A stretch of 64,000 bases of DNA from Methylobacterium sp. AMS5 (lineage in GTDB: Bacteria > Pseudomonadota > Alphaproteobacteria > Rhizobiales > Beijerinckiaceae). The stretch lies in contig NZ_CP006992.1 of assembly GCF_001542815.1 (NCBI RefSeq), positions 1,216,001-1,280,000 on the forward strand, given 5' to 3'. The position numbers and the translations under genes were made by a program. Each line of letters opens with the position of its first letter. Within the stretch, counting starts at the first letter, position 1. The notes under the pieces were generated by a model. That model saw nothing but the letters and a program-made list of their open reading frames with translations, did not search any database and had not been told where the DNA came from. This document shows, piece by piece, positions 1 to 9,928 of the stretch.

Positions 1-1
1 T

Positions 2-3000
2 GCGCAGACCACCGGGCGGGCGAACGGCGTCGGCGCCGGCTCGTCCGCCGGCTCCACCGGGCTGACCACGGTGCAGGCGCGCTCCCAGGCCGGCTACATC
101 AATCCGCTCGACACCACCCAAAGCTTCGACTTCGGCACCGTCTGGTATCAGGCCGGGGACATGCGGCCGATCCTGCGCAGCGAGGCGGCGGCTCCGGTCG
201 GGGGCGTGATTGCGGTCTCGAACCTGCACCAGTTGCAACTGATGGGCGCCAACCTCGCCGGGTCCTACCGCCTGACCCGCGATCTCGACGCCTCGGCCAC
301 GGCCGCCACGGACGCATCGACCGGCCCCTGGGGGGCGGGCGGGTTCGTGCCGGTGGGGACCTCCAGCACCCCGTTCACCGGCAGCCTGGACGGGGCGGGG
401 CACACGATCACCGGGCTGACCATCGCCCGGCCGAGCCAGGCCGGTGTCGGGCTAATCGGCTTCCTTGGTACGGGCGGCCGCGTGAGCGGCCTCGGCCTTG
501 TCGGCGGCAGCGTCTCGGGCTCCTCCATCGTGGGCGGTCTCGTCGGCACCAACAACGGCACGGTGAGCCAGTCCTACGCAAGCGGCAGCGTCACGGGCTC
601 CTCCGGCGTGGGCGGCCTCGTCGGTGAAATCTACTACGGCGCCACGGTGAGCCAGTCCTACGCCAGCGGCAGCGTCACGGGCTCCTCCAACTCCGTGGGC
701 GGCCTCGTCGGCTTCAACAACGGCACGGTGAGCCAGTCCTACGCCAGCGGCAGCGCCACGGGCTCCTCCTCCGTGGGCGGCCTCGTCGGCTACAACTCCG
801 GCGGCACGGTGAGCCAGTCCTACGCCAGCGGCAGCGCCACGGGCTCCTCCAGGGTGGGCGGCCTCGTCGGCAACAACGACGGCACGGTGAGCCAGTCCTA
901 TGCCAGCGGCAGCGTCTCGGGCTCCTCCTCCGTGGGCGGCCTCGTCGGCCGAACCGTCGGCGCCTTGGAGAACACCTACTGGGACACGCAGGCCACCGGG
1001 CAGAGCCGCGGCGTCGGCGCCGGCTCGTCCGCCGGCGCCACCGGCCTGACCACGGCGCAGATGCAGGATCTCGCCAGCTTCCGAGCCAACTATGCCGGCT
1101 TCGACTTCGCCACCGTCTGGGCGCCGCCGAACCAGGTCGGCCAGGGGGGGCAGGGCATCGCCTTCTATCCGCAGCTCTACGGCCTCTCGAACGTCGTCGC
1201 CGTCACGCCCAGCAGCAGCCGCACCTATGGCAGCGGCAGCGCGCCGATCGCGTCCTATGCCGGCCTGCGCCCCGGCGACTTCGTGACGACGCTCGGCACT
1301 CTGAGCAGCGGCGCCAGCCGAACCTCCGACGTCGGCAACTACGCGGTGACCGCCTCCGGCACCGCCGTCACGAGCCCGGCGGGCAACGCCACCCGCATCC
1401 TCTACGTCCCCGGCACGCTGAGCATCACCCCGGCGACCATCACCGTGACGGGCGCCACCGGGGTGACCAAGACCTACGACGGCACCACCGCCCTGCCGGG
1501 CGGCAGCACCGGCTTCACCAGCGCCGGCGTCCTGTTCGGTGACGACGTCAGGGTGGCCGGCAACGCGGCCTACGACAGCGCCCGCGCCGGCACCCGCTCG
1601 GTGCTCGTCTCCGGCCTGTCGCTGAGCGGGGCCAAGGCGGGCAACTACGTGCTGTCCGCCGTCGCTGGCACGGGTACGATCGATCGGGCCAGCCTCGCCG
1701 TCTCCGGCGTGACCGCCCTCGACAAGACCTACGACGGCACCGCCGCCGCCACGCTCAGCGGCACCGCCACCGTCACCGCACTCGCCGGTGACGTGGTCGC
1801 GCTGGGCGGCACCGGCATCGGCAGCCTCGCCGACAAGAATGCCGGCCGGAACAAACCGGTCACCGTCACCGGCTACACCCTCTCCGGCACCGACGCCGGC
1901 AACTACACCCTCGTCCAGCCCACCGGCCTCACCGCCGACATCGCCCGCGCCAACCTGACCGTCTCCGGCGTGACCGCCCTCGACAAGACCTACGACGGCA
2001 CCACCGCGGCCACACTCAGCGGCACCGCGACGGTCTTCGCATTCTCCGGTGACGTGGTCGCGCTGGGCGGTACCGGCACCGGCAGCTTCGCCGACAAGAA
2101 TGCCGGCCGGAACAAGCCGGTCACCGTCACCGGCTACACCCTCTCCGGCACCGACGCCGGCAACTACACCCTCGTCCAGCCCACCGGCCTCACCGCCGAC
2201 ATCGCCAGGGCCAACCTCGCCGTCTCCGGCGTCAGCGCCGCCGGCAAGACCTACGACGGCACCACCGCGGCCACACTCAGCGGCACCGCGACGGTCTTCG
2301 CACTCACCGGTGACGTGGTCGCGGTGGGCGGCACCGGCCGCGGCGCCTTCGCCGACAAGAATGCCGGCCGGAACAAACCGGTCACCGTCACCGGCTACAC
2401 CCTGACCGGCACCGACGCCGGCAACTACGTCGTCATCCAGCCCACCGGCCTCACCGCCGACATCGCTCGCGCCAACCTGACCGTCTCCGGCGTGACCGCC
2501 CTCGACAAGACCTACGACGGCACCACCGCGGCCACGCTCAGCGGCACCGCGACGGTCTTCGCATTCACCGGTGACGTGGTCGCGCTGGGCGGCACCGGCA
2601 CCGGCAGCTTCGCCGACAAGAACGCCGGCCGGAACAAACCGGTCACCGTCACGGGCTACACCCTGACCGGCACCGACGCCGGCAACTACACCCTCGTCCA
2701 GCCCACTGGCCTCACCGCCGACATCGCCCGCGCCACGCTGACCTACACCGCCGATGCGGTCCGCCGCACCTACGGCGCGGCCAGCCCGGCGCTGACCGGG
2801 ACGGTGACCGGCTTCGTCCCCGGCGAGAGCCTGGCCAGCGCCACCACCGGCACGCTCGCCTTCGGCACGACGGCCACCGCGTCGAGCAACGTCGACACCT
2901 ACGCGATCACCGGCAGCGGGCTCAGCGCCGGCAACTACGTCTTGGTTCAGGCGGCGGGCAATGCCGCCGCACTCACCGTCGATCCCGCAGCGCTCAGCAT

Positions 3001-6000
3001 CAGCGGCGCCAGGACCTACGACGCCACCACCGGGTTCACGGCGGATCAGATCACGGTTGCGGGCGGCGTCAACGGCGAGACCCTCACGCTCACCGCCGGC
3101 TCCGGCACCGCGGCCTCCGCCGATGCCGGCACTTACGCGGGATCGAGCCTGACCGGCCTGCGCCTCGCGGTCGCCGGCGGCAACGGCGCGGCCGCCAACT
3201 ACCGCCTGCCGGCCACCGCTACGCTCAGCATCACCCCGGCTCCGGTGATCGTCACCGCCCGCTCCGGATCTTCGACCTACGGCGACACGCCGGCCGATCC
3301 CGGCCTGTCGGCCAGCGGCCTCGTCGGCGGCGAGGGTGTCGGCGTGCTCACCGGCCTGTCCAGCGGCTTCGGCCTCGATGCCGCCAGCGCGGCGGGCCGC
3401 TACACCCTTGCCGTCGCCGGCACCCTGACCAACCGCAATTACCGGATCGACCGGATCGAGACCGGCACCTTCACCGTCGATCCGCGCGCCCTCACCGTCA
3501 CCGCCGACGCGCAGACCCGCCGCTACGGTGATCCCAACCCGGCGCTGACCTACACCGTCGGCGGGCGCGGCCTCGTCAACGGCGACCGGCTCGCGGGTGC
3601 GCTCGCGACGGGCGCGGCGGTCACGTCCGGCGTCGGGGGCTATGCCGTCACGCAAGGGTCGCTGGCGGCCTCGGCCAACTACAGGCTGACCTATCAGGGC
3701 GCCGACCTCGCCGTCACCGCCCGGCCGGTGACGCTCTCCGGCACGCGCGTCTACGATGCGACCACCGGCATTGCGGGCGGGCTGCTGACGATCGCCAACC
3801 GCGTCGACGGGGACAGCGTGAGCGTCTCCGGCACCGGGACCCTCGCGGGCCGGAACGCCGGGACCCAGACCCTCGCCGACCTCTCCGGTCTGCGCCTGTC
3901 GAACCCGAACTACACCCTCGCCGGTGCGGGCGGCACGGTCACGGTCACGCAGGCCCTGCTCACGGCGCGTGGCGCTCAGGGCATCGACAAGACCTACGAC
4001 GGCACCGCCGCCCTGCCCGCCGGACGCCGCCTCGTCGACCTTGCGGGCATCCTCGGCACCGATGCCGGCCGCATCGGCCTCGACAGCATCGCGGCCGGCT
4101 ACGACAGCGGCGATGCGGGCCCCCGCACGATCACGGTGAGCGGCCTGCGGCTGACCGGCGCGGAAGCGGCCAACTACCGCCTCTCGGCCACCTCCGTCAT
4201 CGCCGCCGGCACCATCGCCCCGGCCTCCATCACCGTCACGGCCCAAGGTGGACGCTCGGTCTACGGCGACACGCCGGCCGATCCGGGCCTGTCGGCCAGC
4301 GGCCTCGTCGGCGGACAGGACGCGAGCGTGCTCACCGGCCTGTCCAACAGCTTCGACCTCGACGCCGCCAGCGCGGCGGGCCGCTATACCCTCGCCGTCA
4401 CCGGCTCGCTGACCAACCGCAACTACGTCGTCGCCGACCGCCGGAGCGGCACCTGGACGGTGACCCCACGCGCGCTCGTGGTCACGCCGGATGCGCTCAC
4501 CCGCGCCTACGGTGAGGCCACCCCGGCGCGGGGCACAGCCGCCGGCGACGGCCTCGTCAACGGCGACCGCCTTGACGGCGTCGGGCTTCTGACGCCGGCC
4601 ACCGCGGCCAGCGGCGTCGGACGCTACGCCCTCACCGGCACCGACGCGACCTTCGCGGCGGGCTCGGCCGGCAACTACGCCATCACCTACACCACGCGCG
4701 GTCACGGCCTCACCATCGTGCCACGCGCGGTGACGGTCACGGCACAGGGGCAGACCCGGGTCTACGGCGATGCCAACCCGACGCTGACCTACACCGTCGG
4801 CGGGCGTGGCCTCGCCGACGGCGACGCCCTGAGCGGCAGCCTCGCCACCATCGCCACGGCCGGCAGCGGCGTCGGGGACTACGCCATCACGCAAGGGTCG
4901 CTGGCGGCCTCGGCCAACTACGCGCTGACCTACCAAGGCGCCGACCTCGCCGTCACGCCGCGCGCCGTGACGCTGTCGGGCACGCGGGTCTACGACGGCG
5001 GCACCGGTTTCGTCGGCGGCTTGCTCACCGCAGGCAACCTCGTCAACGGGGATGCGGTAACCGTCGCCGGCACCGGCATCCTCGCGGCCAAGGACGCCGG
5101 CAGCCGGGCGCTTTCCGACCTCTCCGGCCTCGCTCTGTCGAACCCGAACTACACGCTCTCCGGTGCCGCGGGCACGGTCGCGATCATGCCGGCCACCCTG
5201 ACCTACACCGCCGACGCCGCCCGCCGGACCTACGGCAGCGCCAATCCGGCGCTCACCGGCCGCGTCGCCGGCTTCCTCGGCGCCGACACGCCGGCCAACA
5301 GCACGACCGGCACCCTCGCCTTCACCACGCAAGCGGGCGCCGGCAGCAACGTCGGCAGCTACGCCGTCACCGGTTCCGGGCTGAGCGCCGGCAACTACCT
5401 CCTCGTCCAGGCCGCCGGCAACGCCACGGCTCTCACCGTCGCTCCGGCCCTGCTCACCGTCACCGGCACGAAGACCTACGACGCCACAACCGAGTTCCAC
5501 GCCGGTCAACTCGCCGTCGCCGGGGGCGTCACCGGCGAGACCGTCACCCTCACCGCCGGGGCCGGCTCCCCCCTCTCTGCCGATGCCGCCATCTACACGG
5601 GATCGCGCCTCACCGGCCTGCGCCTGGCGGTCGCCGGCGGGAACGGGCTGGCCTCGAACTATGCCCTGCCCGCCACCGGCACGCTCACGATCACACCGGC
5701 CCTCGTCACCGTCGCGGCCGAGGGCGGCCGCTCGGTCTACGGCGACACGCCCATCGATCCGGGTCTGTCGGCCAGCGGCCTCGTCGGCGGACAGGACGCG
5801 AGCGTGCTCACCGGCCTGTCCAGCAGCTTCGATCTCGATGCCACCCGCGCCGCCGGGGCGTACCGCCTCACGGTGACGGGCCGGCTCACCAACGGCAACT
5901 ACCGCGTCGGCGCCACCGAAGCCGGCCGCTACACCATCGACCGGCGCCCGCTCACCATCACCGCCGACGGGCTCACCCGGGTCTACGGCGACGCCAACCC

Positions 6001-6448
6001 GATCCTGACCTACACCCTGGGCGGACGCGGCCTCGCCAACGGCGACCGCCTGACCGGTGTGCTGGCCACCGCGGCCGACGCGGCCAGCGAGCCGGGCCTC
6101 TACCGCATCACCCGCGGCAGCCTCTCGGCCTCGGCCAATTACAGCCTCGGCTTCGTCGGCGCAGATCTTGCCGTGCTTGCGAGGCCGACACAGCCGCAGC
6201 CCGAGCCGCGGCCGATCGCCCTCGCCCCCTCCGGCTTGGCCAGCTCCGTCGAACGCGCCGCCCGCCTCGACGCTCGCCCGGTCGCCCCCGACCTGCCGCT
6301 CCTCCTCGGGGCCGGCCCGGACGGCGCCCTGCGCGTCTCCGACCCGCGCTTCGACGCCACCCTCGTCTGCACCAGCCAGCAGGGCGGCTGCTTCCTCACG
6401 CCGCTCATCGCGGCGCCTGCGCCGCAGGCCGGCCTGTCCGCCCGCTGA
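2..6448 (+). CDS. Giant repeat-rich surface adhesin (GLUG and MBG/YDG repeats), 5' end outside the window
   Basis: The reading frame is open from base 2, and the sequence before the GTG at 71 repeats motifs seen at 970-1060, so the real start lies upstream. About 2,148 codons are visible. The first part holds GLUG-type repeats (VGGLVG..NGTVSQSYASGS, 505-960). It is followed by some twenty MBG/YDG-type beta modules, recognisable by KTYDGT or RTYG near each module start and GNY.L near each end. The last 90 residues are a Pro-rich linker (QPQPEPRP) and a short domain with a Cys pair (VCTSQQGGC). These repeats are typical of filamentous-haemagglutinin-like exoproteins exported by two-partner secretion. 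The secretion signal and TPS domain are not in view, so the export route is inferred. A role in surface or plant adhesion is likely but unproven. There are very few charged residues and no internal stop. Confidence 0.85.
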   Translation, partial: AQTTGRANGVGAGSSAGSTGLTTVQARSQAGYINPLDTTQSFDFGTVWYQAGDMRPILRSEAAAPVGGVIAVSNLHQLQLMGANLAGSYRLTRDLDASATAATDASTGPWGAGGFVPVGTSSTPFTGSLDGAGHTITGLTIARPSQAGVGLIGFLGTGGRVSGLGLVGGSVSGSSIVGGLVGTNNGTVSQSYASGSVTGSSGVGGLVGEIYYGATVSQSYASGSVTGSSNSVGGLVGFNNGTVSQSYASGSATGSSSVGGLVGYNSGGTVSQSYASGSATGSSRVGGLVGNNDGTVSQSYASGSVSGSSSVGGLVGRTVGALENTYWDTQATGQSRGVGAGSSAGATGLTTAQMQDLASFRANYAGFDFATVWAPPNQVGQGGQGIAFYPQLYGLSNVVAVTPSSSRTYGSGSAPIASYAGLRPGDFVTTLGTLSSGASRTSDVGNYAVTASGTAVTSPAGNATRILYVPGTLSITPATITVTGATGVTKTYDGTTALPGGSTGFTSAGVLFGDDVRVAGNAAYDSARAGTRSVLVSGLSLSGAKAGNYVLSAVAGTGTIDRASLAVSGVTALDKTYDGTAAATLSGTATVTALAGDVVALGGTGIGSLADKNAGRNKPVTVTGYTLSGTDAGNYTLVQPTGLTADIARANLTVSGVTALDKTYDGTTAATLSGTATVFAFSGDVVALGGTGTGSFADKNAGRNKPVTVTGYTLSGTDAGNYTLVQPTGLTADIARANLAVSGVSAAGKTYDGTTAATLSGTATVFALTGDVVAVGGTGRGAFADKNAGRNKPVTVTGYTLTGTDAGNYVVIQPTGLTADIARANLTVSGVTALDKTYDGTTAATLSGTATVFAFTGDVVALGGTGTGSFADKNAGRNKPVTVTGYTLTGTDAGNYTLVQPTGLTADIARATLTYTADAVRRTYGAASPALTGTVTGFVPGESLASATTGTLAFGTTATASSNVDTYAITGSGLSAGNYVLVQAAGNAAALTVDPAALSISGARTYDATTGFTADQITVAGGVNGETLTLTAGSGTAASADAGTYAGSSLTGLRLAVAGGNGAAANYRLPATATLSITPAPVIVTARSGSSTYGDTPADPGLSASGLVGGEGVGVLTGLSSGFGLDAASAAGRYTLAVAGTLTNRNYRIDRIETGTFTVDPRALTVTADAQTRRYGDPNPALTYTVGGRGLVNGDRLAGALATGAAVTSGVGGYAVTQGSLAASANYRLTYQGADLAVTARPVTLSGTRVYDATTGIAGGLLTIANRVDGDSVSVSGTGTLAGRNAGTQTLADLSGLRLSNPNYTLAGAGGTVTVTQALLTARGAQGIDKTYDGTAALPAGRRLVDLAGILGTDAGRIGLDSIAAGYDSGDAGPRTITVSGLRLTGAEAANYRLSATSVIAAGTIAPASITVTAQGGRSVYGDTPADPGLSASGLVGGQDASVLTGLSNSFDLDAASAAGRYTLAVTGSLTNRNYVVADRRSGTWTVTPRALVVTPDALTRAYGEATPARGTAAGDGLVNGDRLDGVGLLTPATAASGVGRYALTGTDATFAAGSAGNYAITYTTRGHGLTIVPRAVTVTAQGQTRVYGDANPTLTYTVGGRGLADGDALSGSLATIATAGSGVGDYAITQGSLAASANYALTYQGADLAVTPRAVTLSGTRVYDGGTGFVGGLLTAGNLVNGDAVTVAGTGILAAKDAGSRALSDLSGLALSNPNYTLSGAAGTVAIMPATLTYTADAARRTYGSANPALTGRVAGFLGADTPANSTTGTLAFTTQAGAGSNVGSYAVTGSGLSAGNYLLVQAAGNATALTVAPALLTVTGTKTYDATTEFHAGQLAVAGGVTGETVTLTAGAGSPLSADAAIYTGSRLTGLRLAVAGGNGLASNYALPATGTLTITPALVTVAAEGGRSVYGDTPIDPGLSASGLVGGQDASVLTGLSSSFDLDATRAAGAYRLTVTGRLTNGNYRVGATEAGRYTIDRRPLTITADGLTRVYGDANPILTYTLGGRGLANGDRLTGVLATAADAASEPGLYRITRGSLSASANYSLGFVGADLAVLARPTQPQPEPRPIALAPSGLASSVERAARLDARPVAPDLPLLLGAGPDGALRVSDPRFDATLVCTSQQGGCFLTPLIAAPAPQAGLSAR
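505..960. repeat. Tandem GLUG repeats inside the adhesin gene
   Basis: Six related units of about 66-75 bp encode VGGLVG followed by a variable short insert and then TVSQSYASGS. The units are nearly identical in DNA, so recombination could change copy number. Confidence 0.85.
1688..2731. repeat. Four exact-length 261-bp tandem repeats (YDG modules) in the adhesin gene
   Basis: Units 1688-1948, 1949-2209, 2210-2470 and 2471-2731 each encode 87 residues with the motifs VSGV.A..KTYDGT, DKNAGRNKPVTVTGYTL and QPTGLTADIAR. DNA identity between units is high and no unit has an indel. The neighbouring MBG modules are clearly more diverged, which suggests recent amplification or homogenisation of this block. 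Confidence 0.9.
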
Positions 6449-6472
6449 GCCCGAACCGGATCCCCCGCACCG

Positions 6473-7198
6473 ATGAAGCTGCTCCCGCTGTTCTCCCGCG
6501 CCGTCGTCCCCCTCGACCGCGAGGCCCACCGCACCCGGCATCTCGCCCAGCCCCAGCGCTTCGGCTTTGCCCGCGGCAGCCACCTTGTGCCGTCCGCCGG
6601 CTTCCTCAGCTTGTGCCGTCCGGCCGCTGTCGCCGCCGTGCTGGCCGGAGGTGCGCTCTTCCTCGGCTCCGCCCTGGCGCAACCAACGAGCGGCAAGCCT
6701 CCCGCCGCCCCGGCCGCGCCGCCACCGGTCCCGTCCGAACCGGGCGTGACCACCGCCAGCTACGGTGACTGGGTCCTTCGGTGCCAGCGCCTCGGCCCGC
6801 CCGAGAAGACCGTGCGCCTGTGCGAGGTGTCGCAAGGCATGCAGGTGCAGGGGCAGCCCGCGCCGATCGCCCAGGTCGCGATCGGGCGGGTGCCGGGCGA
6901 GACGGAACTGCGGATGACGGCGCTGCTGCCGGTGGCGGTGAGCTTCCCCTCGACCGTCCGGGTCGGGCTCGACGAGCGGGACGTCAAGGCGTCGATGCCG
7001 GACCTCGCGTGGCGGCGCTGCCTGCCCGGCGGCTGTCTGGCCGACGGGGCGGTGAAGGAGGAGGTCCTGAAGCGCTGGCGCGAGGCGGAGGCGCCGGGCC
7101 GGCTGCTGTTCAAGGATGCGGGTGGACAGGAGATGGCGCTTCCGCTCTCCTTCCGCGGCCTCGGCCCCGCCCTCGACGCGCTCGGCAAGGAGCGCTGA
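6473..7198 (+). CDS. Secreted invasion-associated locus B (IalB) family protein
   Basis: The C-terminal 150 residues match the IalB family: YGDWVLRC opens the domain, and conserved Cys residues follow (LCEVSQ, WRRCLPGGC). IalB proteins are periplasmic or secreted; in Bartonella they are linked to host-cell entry, and their biochemical role is unclear. A hydrophobic segment ending ALAQ lies at residues 46-65 if the ATG at 6473 is used. An in-frame GTG at 6587 would place a normal signal peptide (hydrophobic stretch then SALAQ) at the N-terminus, so it is a credible alternative start. The gene lies 24 bp after the adhesin and is probably co-transcribed, which suggests a shared cell-surface role. 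Confidence 0.8.
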   Translation: MKLLPLFSRAVVPLDREAHRTRHLAQPQRFGFARGSHLVPSAGFLSLCRPAAVAAVLAGGALFLGSALAQPTSGKPPAAPAAPPPVPSEPGVTTASYGDWVLRCQRLGPPEKTVRLCEVSQGMQVQGQPAPIAQVAIGRVPGETELRMTALLPVAVSFPSTVRVGLDERDVKASMPDLAWRRCLPGGCLADGAVKEEVLKRWREAEAPGRLLFKDAGGQEMALPLSFRGLGPALDALGKER

Positions 7199-7238
7199 TC
7201 CGGCCAGACAGGCCAGCCTACGCAGAGGGAGAAGCGGT

Positions 7239-8453
7239 ATGAGCATGATCGGAGGGCGCCTCGCTCGGACGGTTGGCCTTGCGGCCCTCCTATGCGCAAT
7301 TGCGACGGTCGCTGCGGCCGATGACGGTCGCGGCCTGCGGCGCGCGGGTGATCCGAACCGGGTCAGCCTCTCGGGCCTGTCATCGGGCGCCGCGATGGCC
7401 GTTCAATACGCCGTGGCCCATTCGGGTTCGGTCGAGGCGGTGGGCGCCGTCGCAGGACCGCAATGGGGCTGCGCCGATGGGAGCCTCTCGCGGGCGGTCA
7501 ATGCCTGCCTGTGCGGCCGCAGCGCGTTGACGCCCACGATCGATACGGCTCACCGCCTGGCTGCCGACGGTGCGATCGACAGCCTCGTGTCGGGTCGACC
7601 GCAGGCCTTGAGCCGGTCCTGGGTGTTCCAAAGCCCGGCCGACGAGACCGTTACGGTGGGGTCGGGTCGTGCGGATGCGGCCTTCCTCACCGCGTTCATC
7701 GGCGCTGCGGCAAGCCTCGACGAAGGCAACGCCGCGGATGGAAGCAGCCGCGCCGGGCACGGCATCATCACGCCCGATGGCAGCGCGGCCTGCGCCGCCG
7801 ACGACCGGGAGGCGGACTTCGTCCGGCGCTGCGGCGCGGAGGACAACGTGGGCAAGATGTTCCATTCGCTGTTCGGTGCCGGTGCGCCCTACGACCCGAG
7901 CCAGCGGGCCCCGCAGGTCCCCGAATCCGAGGTCTGGGCGTTCGATCAGCAGTCCCTCATCGACCGGGTGAAGGCCGGTAGTCCCGCCCTCGCGAACGAC
8001 CATCTCAATCCGGTCTGGCTCTGGTCGCCGGACAAGAGCACCCGTCGGCGCAACTTCGACATGGCACCGACCGGCTCCATCTACGTCCCGCCGGCCTGCC
8101 GTGCGGCCGGCAGCGCCTGCCGGGTGCACGTGGCGCTCCACGGCTGCAAACAGGATGCCCGGCAGTTCGCGCGCACGGCCGGCTACAACGAGTGGGCGGA
8201 GCGCTACCGGACGATCATCGTCTATCCGGCGATCGCGCTCGGCACGCCGGTGTCCGCCCCCATCTGTCGACTGCCCGCTCTCGATGGCGTCGTGGACGCC
8301 GCCTGGATCGAGCCGAATCCGAACGGCTGCTGGGATTGGTGGGGGTATCTCGACGCCGCCTCGGACAGGGGGCGCCATCTCACGAAGCAGGCGCCACAGA
8401 TCCGGGTACTCACCGGCATCATCGCCGCGGTGAGCGCATCGGCCGCGGATTAG
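7239..8453 (+). CDS. Secreted PHB depolymerase-like esterase
   Basis: The 404-residue product has a signal peptide (hydrophobic residues 11-26, ending VAAA). A lipase box GLSSG at residues 46-50 supplies the likely nucleophile Ser48. A second conserved block, VALHGCKQ near residue 300, is typical of PHB-depolymerase/feruloyl-esterase-like alpha/beta hydrolases. The Trp-rich GCWDWWGY near residue 365 also fits extracellular poly(3-hydroxybutyrate) depolymerases. The expected reaction is hydrolysis of extracellular polyester or a related ester. The ATG at 7239 is chosen because an AGAGGGAG ribosome site sits just upstream and the signal peptide follows directly; an in-frame start at 7116 lies inside the previous gene. 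True substrate is unknown. Confidence 0.8.
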   Translation: MSMIGGRLARTVGLAALLCAIATVAAADDGRGLRRAGDPNRVSLSGLSSGAAMAVQYAVAHSGSVEAVGAVAGPQWGCADGSLSRAVNACLCGRSALTPTIDTAHRLAADGAIDSLVSGRPQALSRSWVFQSPADETVTVGSGRADAAFLTAFIGAAASLDEGNAADGSSRAGHGIITPDGSAACAADDREADFVRRCGAEDNVGKMFHSLFGAGAPYDPSQRAPQVPESEVWAFDQQSLIDRVKAGSPALANDHLNPVWLWSPDKSTRRRNFDMAPTGSIYVPPACRAAGSACRVHVALHGCKQDARQFARTAGYNEWAERYRTIIVYPAIALGTPVSAPICRLPALDGVVDAAWIEPNPNGCWDWWGYLDAASDRGRHLTKQAPQIRVLTGIIAAVSASAAD

Positions 8454-8512
8454 CGTCCGGCTCGCGACATGCTCAGCCGGTATGGCCGTGGCCTGGGCCG
8501 AAAGCGTTCGAC

Positions 8513-8569
8513 ATGTCGCACGGGCAGAAAGCGGGCGCGGAGCAGATCGTGCGGCAGGATCGAGAATAG
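8513..8569 (+). pseudogene. Remnant of an IS3-family orfA start
   Basis: The 18-codon reading MSHGQKAGAEQIV.. closely resembles the start of the orfA at 8815 (MRRGQKTSAEPVV..), and the upstream bases (CCGAAnnnnTTCGAC versus CCGAAnnnATCGGAC) match too. It then stops. This looks like the left end of a second, related insertion sequence of which little else survives. Confidence 0.45.
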
Positions 8570-8748
8570 ACGCAAACACTGTTCGGCGGCTGCGCGACCG
8601 CAAATGCTTGGTGGTATGTTAGGCATCTCACGTGACTGATCCGCCCCCATCGAAGTGGTCCGCCCTGATGGATTTGCCCCGGTTTGTGGTCCACGGCCTA
8701 TGCAAGTTCTCGGACTGTGGCAGCTTGGTTGGCGAAGGCTCGGGGCGT

Positions 8749-9623
8749 TGACCTGACCGGCTGTCTTTGGACCGGGCTGATTGAGAGGATCAGCCAGGAC
8801 CGAAGGAATCGGACATGCGGCGAGGACAGAAGACGAGCGCAGAGCCGGTCGTGCTGAAGCTGCGCCAGATCGAGGTGCAGACGGCGCAGGGCAAGAGTTT
8901 GTCGCTGGCGTGCAAGGAGGCGGAGATCTCCGAGCAGAGCTCTGACCGCTGGCGCAAGGAGTACGGCGGCCTGCAGGTCGATCAAGCCAGGAAGATGAAG
9001 GTCCCGAGCCGATAGAGACCCCGCAGCCGCCTGTGGCTGAACGACGGCTCGGGCAAACGACTACGGCCGCTTCGCCGCAATCACGTCTGGAGCTTCGACT
9101 TCGTTCAGGCGCAAACCCATGACGGGCGAAGCCTGCGCATCCTGACTCTGATCGATGAGCACAGTCGGGCCTGCCTCGCGCTGAAGGTGGCGCGGCGCAT
9201 CAACAGCCTCGGTGTGATCGAGGCGCTGGCCGACGCCATGTGCCTGCATGGCATCCCGGAGTACATCCGCTGCGACAATGGCCCTGAGATGATCGCGAAG
9301 GCGTTGCGCAAATGGGTCGCCAAGGCTGGCTCGCAGATCCAGTACATCGCGCCGGGCTCGCCGTGGGAGAACGGGGATTGTGAGAGCTTCAACGGCAAGC
9401 TGCGCGACGAGTGCCTGCGCCAAGAGATCTTCTACTCGCTCAAGGAAGCCCAGGCCGTGATCGCCCTCTGGCAGAACACCTACAACCGGGTCCGGCCGCA
9501 CTCGTCCCTGGGCTACCGGCCGCCCGCGCCCGTCAGCTTCCCCGATTTGGCCTTCCGGCGACCCATGCCAGCGGCCATGCAGTCGTCTCTCACTCGGCTC
9601 GGTCCAAAATACCGGTCAGGTCA
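8749..9623 (+). mobile_element. Deleted IS3-family insertion sequence with both terminal inverted repeats
   Basis: The left end reads TGACCTGACCGG followed by TTTGGACCG. The right end, read on the other strand from 9623, has TGACCTGACCGG followed by TTTTGGACCG. Between them are a short orfA and the 3' part of orfB; intact elements of this type are longer, so an internal deletion has occurred. No clear target duplication is visible. The right end falls inside an integrase gene. Confidence 0.85.
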
Positions 9624-9663
9624 GCCGCAACAGTTCCCCTACCGTCAAGCTATTGTTAGCTGA
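8815..9663 (+). pseudogene. IS3-family transposase, orfA plus 3' part of orfB, internally deleted
   Basis: Codons from 8815 encode a typical IS3 orfA N-terminus with helix-turn-helix features (KLRQIEV, ACKEAEIS, RWRKEYGG). The protein stops at TAG 9013-9015, just after sequence that should lead into a leucine zipper. In the same frame after the stop, 9022 onwards encodes the DDE catalytic part of orfB: HVWSFDFVQ (first Asp), CDNGPE (second Asp) and NGDCESFNGKLRDE (Glu), ending with HSSLGYRPP. The zipper and the N-terminal part of orfB are missing, so the element cannot transpose on its own. Confidence 0.85.
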
Positions 9664-9822
9664 CCGCCCTGCGGGATCGTCAATGGGAGCATAATCCCGC
9701 TCCCGTGCCTGCGCCCACGCTACCGCAGCCGCTTTGGATGAGAACGATTTTGAGCGAGTGGGAAAGCCGATGTGCCGCACCTGAACCTGCCAGGAACGTC
9801 CCCGCTTTCGGATAGTCGCCAT
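9624..9822 (-). pseudogene. N-terminal fragment of a tyrosine-type phage/island integrase, cut by the IS
   Basis: Reading leftwards from ATG 9822, the product starts MATIRKRGRSWQVQVR and continues with KSFSSKAAAVAWAQ and NSLTVGELL. This is the usual SAM-like/AP2-type N-terminus of tRNA-targeting integrases. The frame runs into the right terminal repeat of the IS at 9623 and stops seven bases later. The rest of the integrase is not found on the far side of the IS. The fragment starts about 110 bp downstream of the 3' end of tRNA-Arg and points away from it, which is the standard arrangement for an element integrated at a tRNA 3' end. Confidence 0.7.
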
Positions 9823-9928
9823 GATTCGTGACCCGTCGCTTGTGACAAAGCGTGACAGGCTGTTCACGAACGCTAGGTGGAGCTTTCGGCAGGGTCAAAA
9901 AACCATAAGCAAAAACAATGGCTTATGA

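Noticed and set aside
505..960. CRISPR-like array
   Set aside because: The regular units are in frame, encode GLUG repeats and have no spacer-like unique segments of constant length.
452..7246. A 2,264-codon open frame antisense to the adhesin
   Set aside because: It mirrors the repeats of the adhesin gene, has extreme Gly/Arg/Ala composition and no recognisable domain. In very GC-rich DNA long antisense frames arise without selection.
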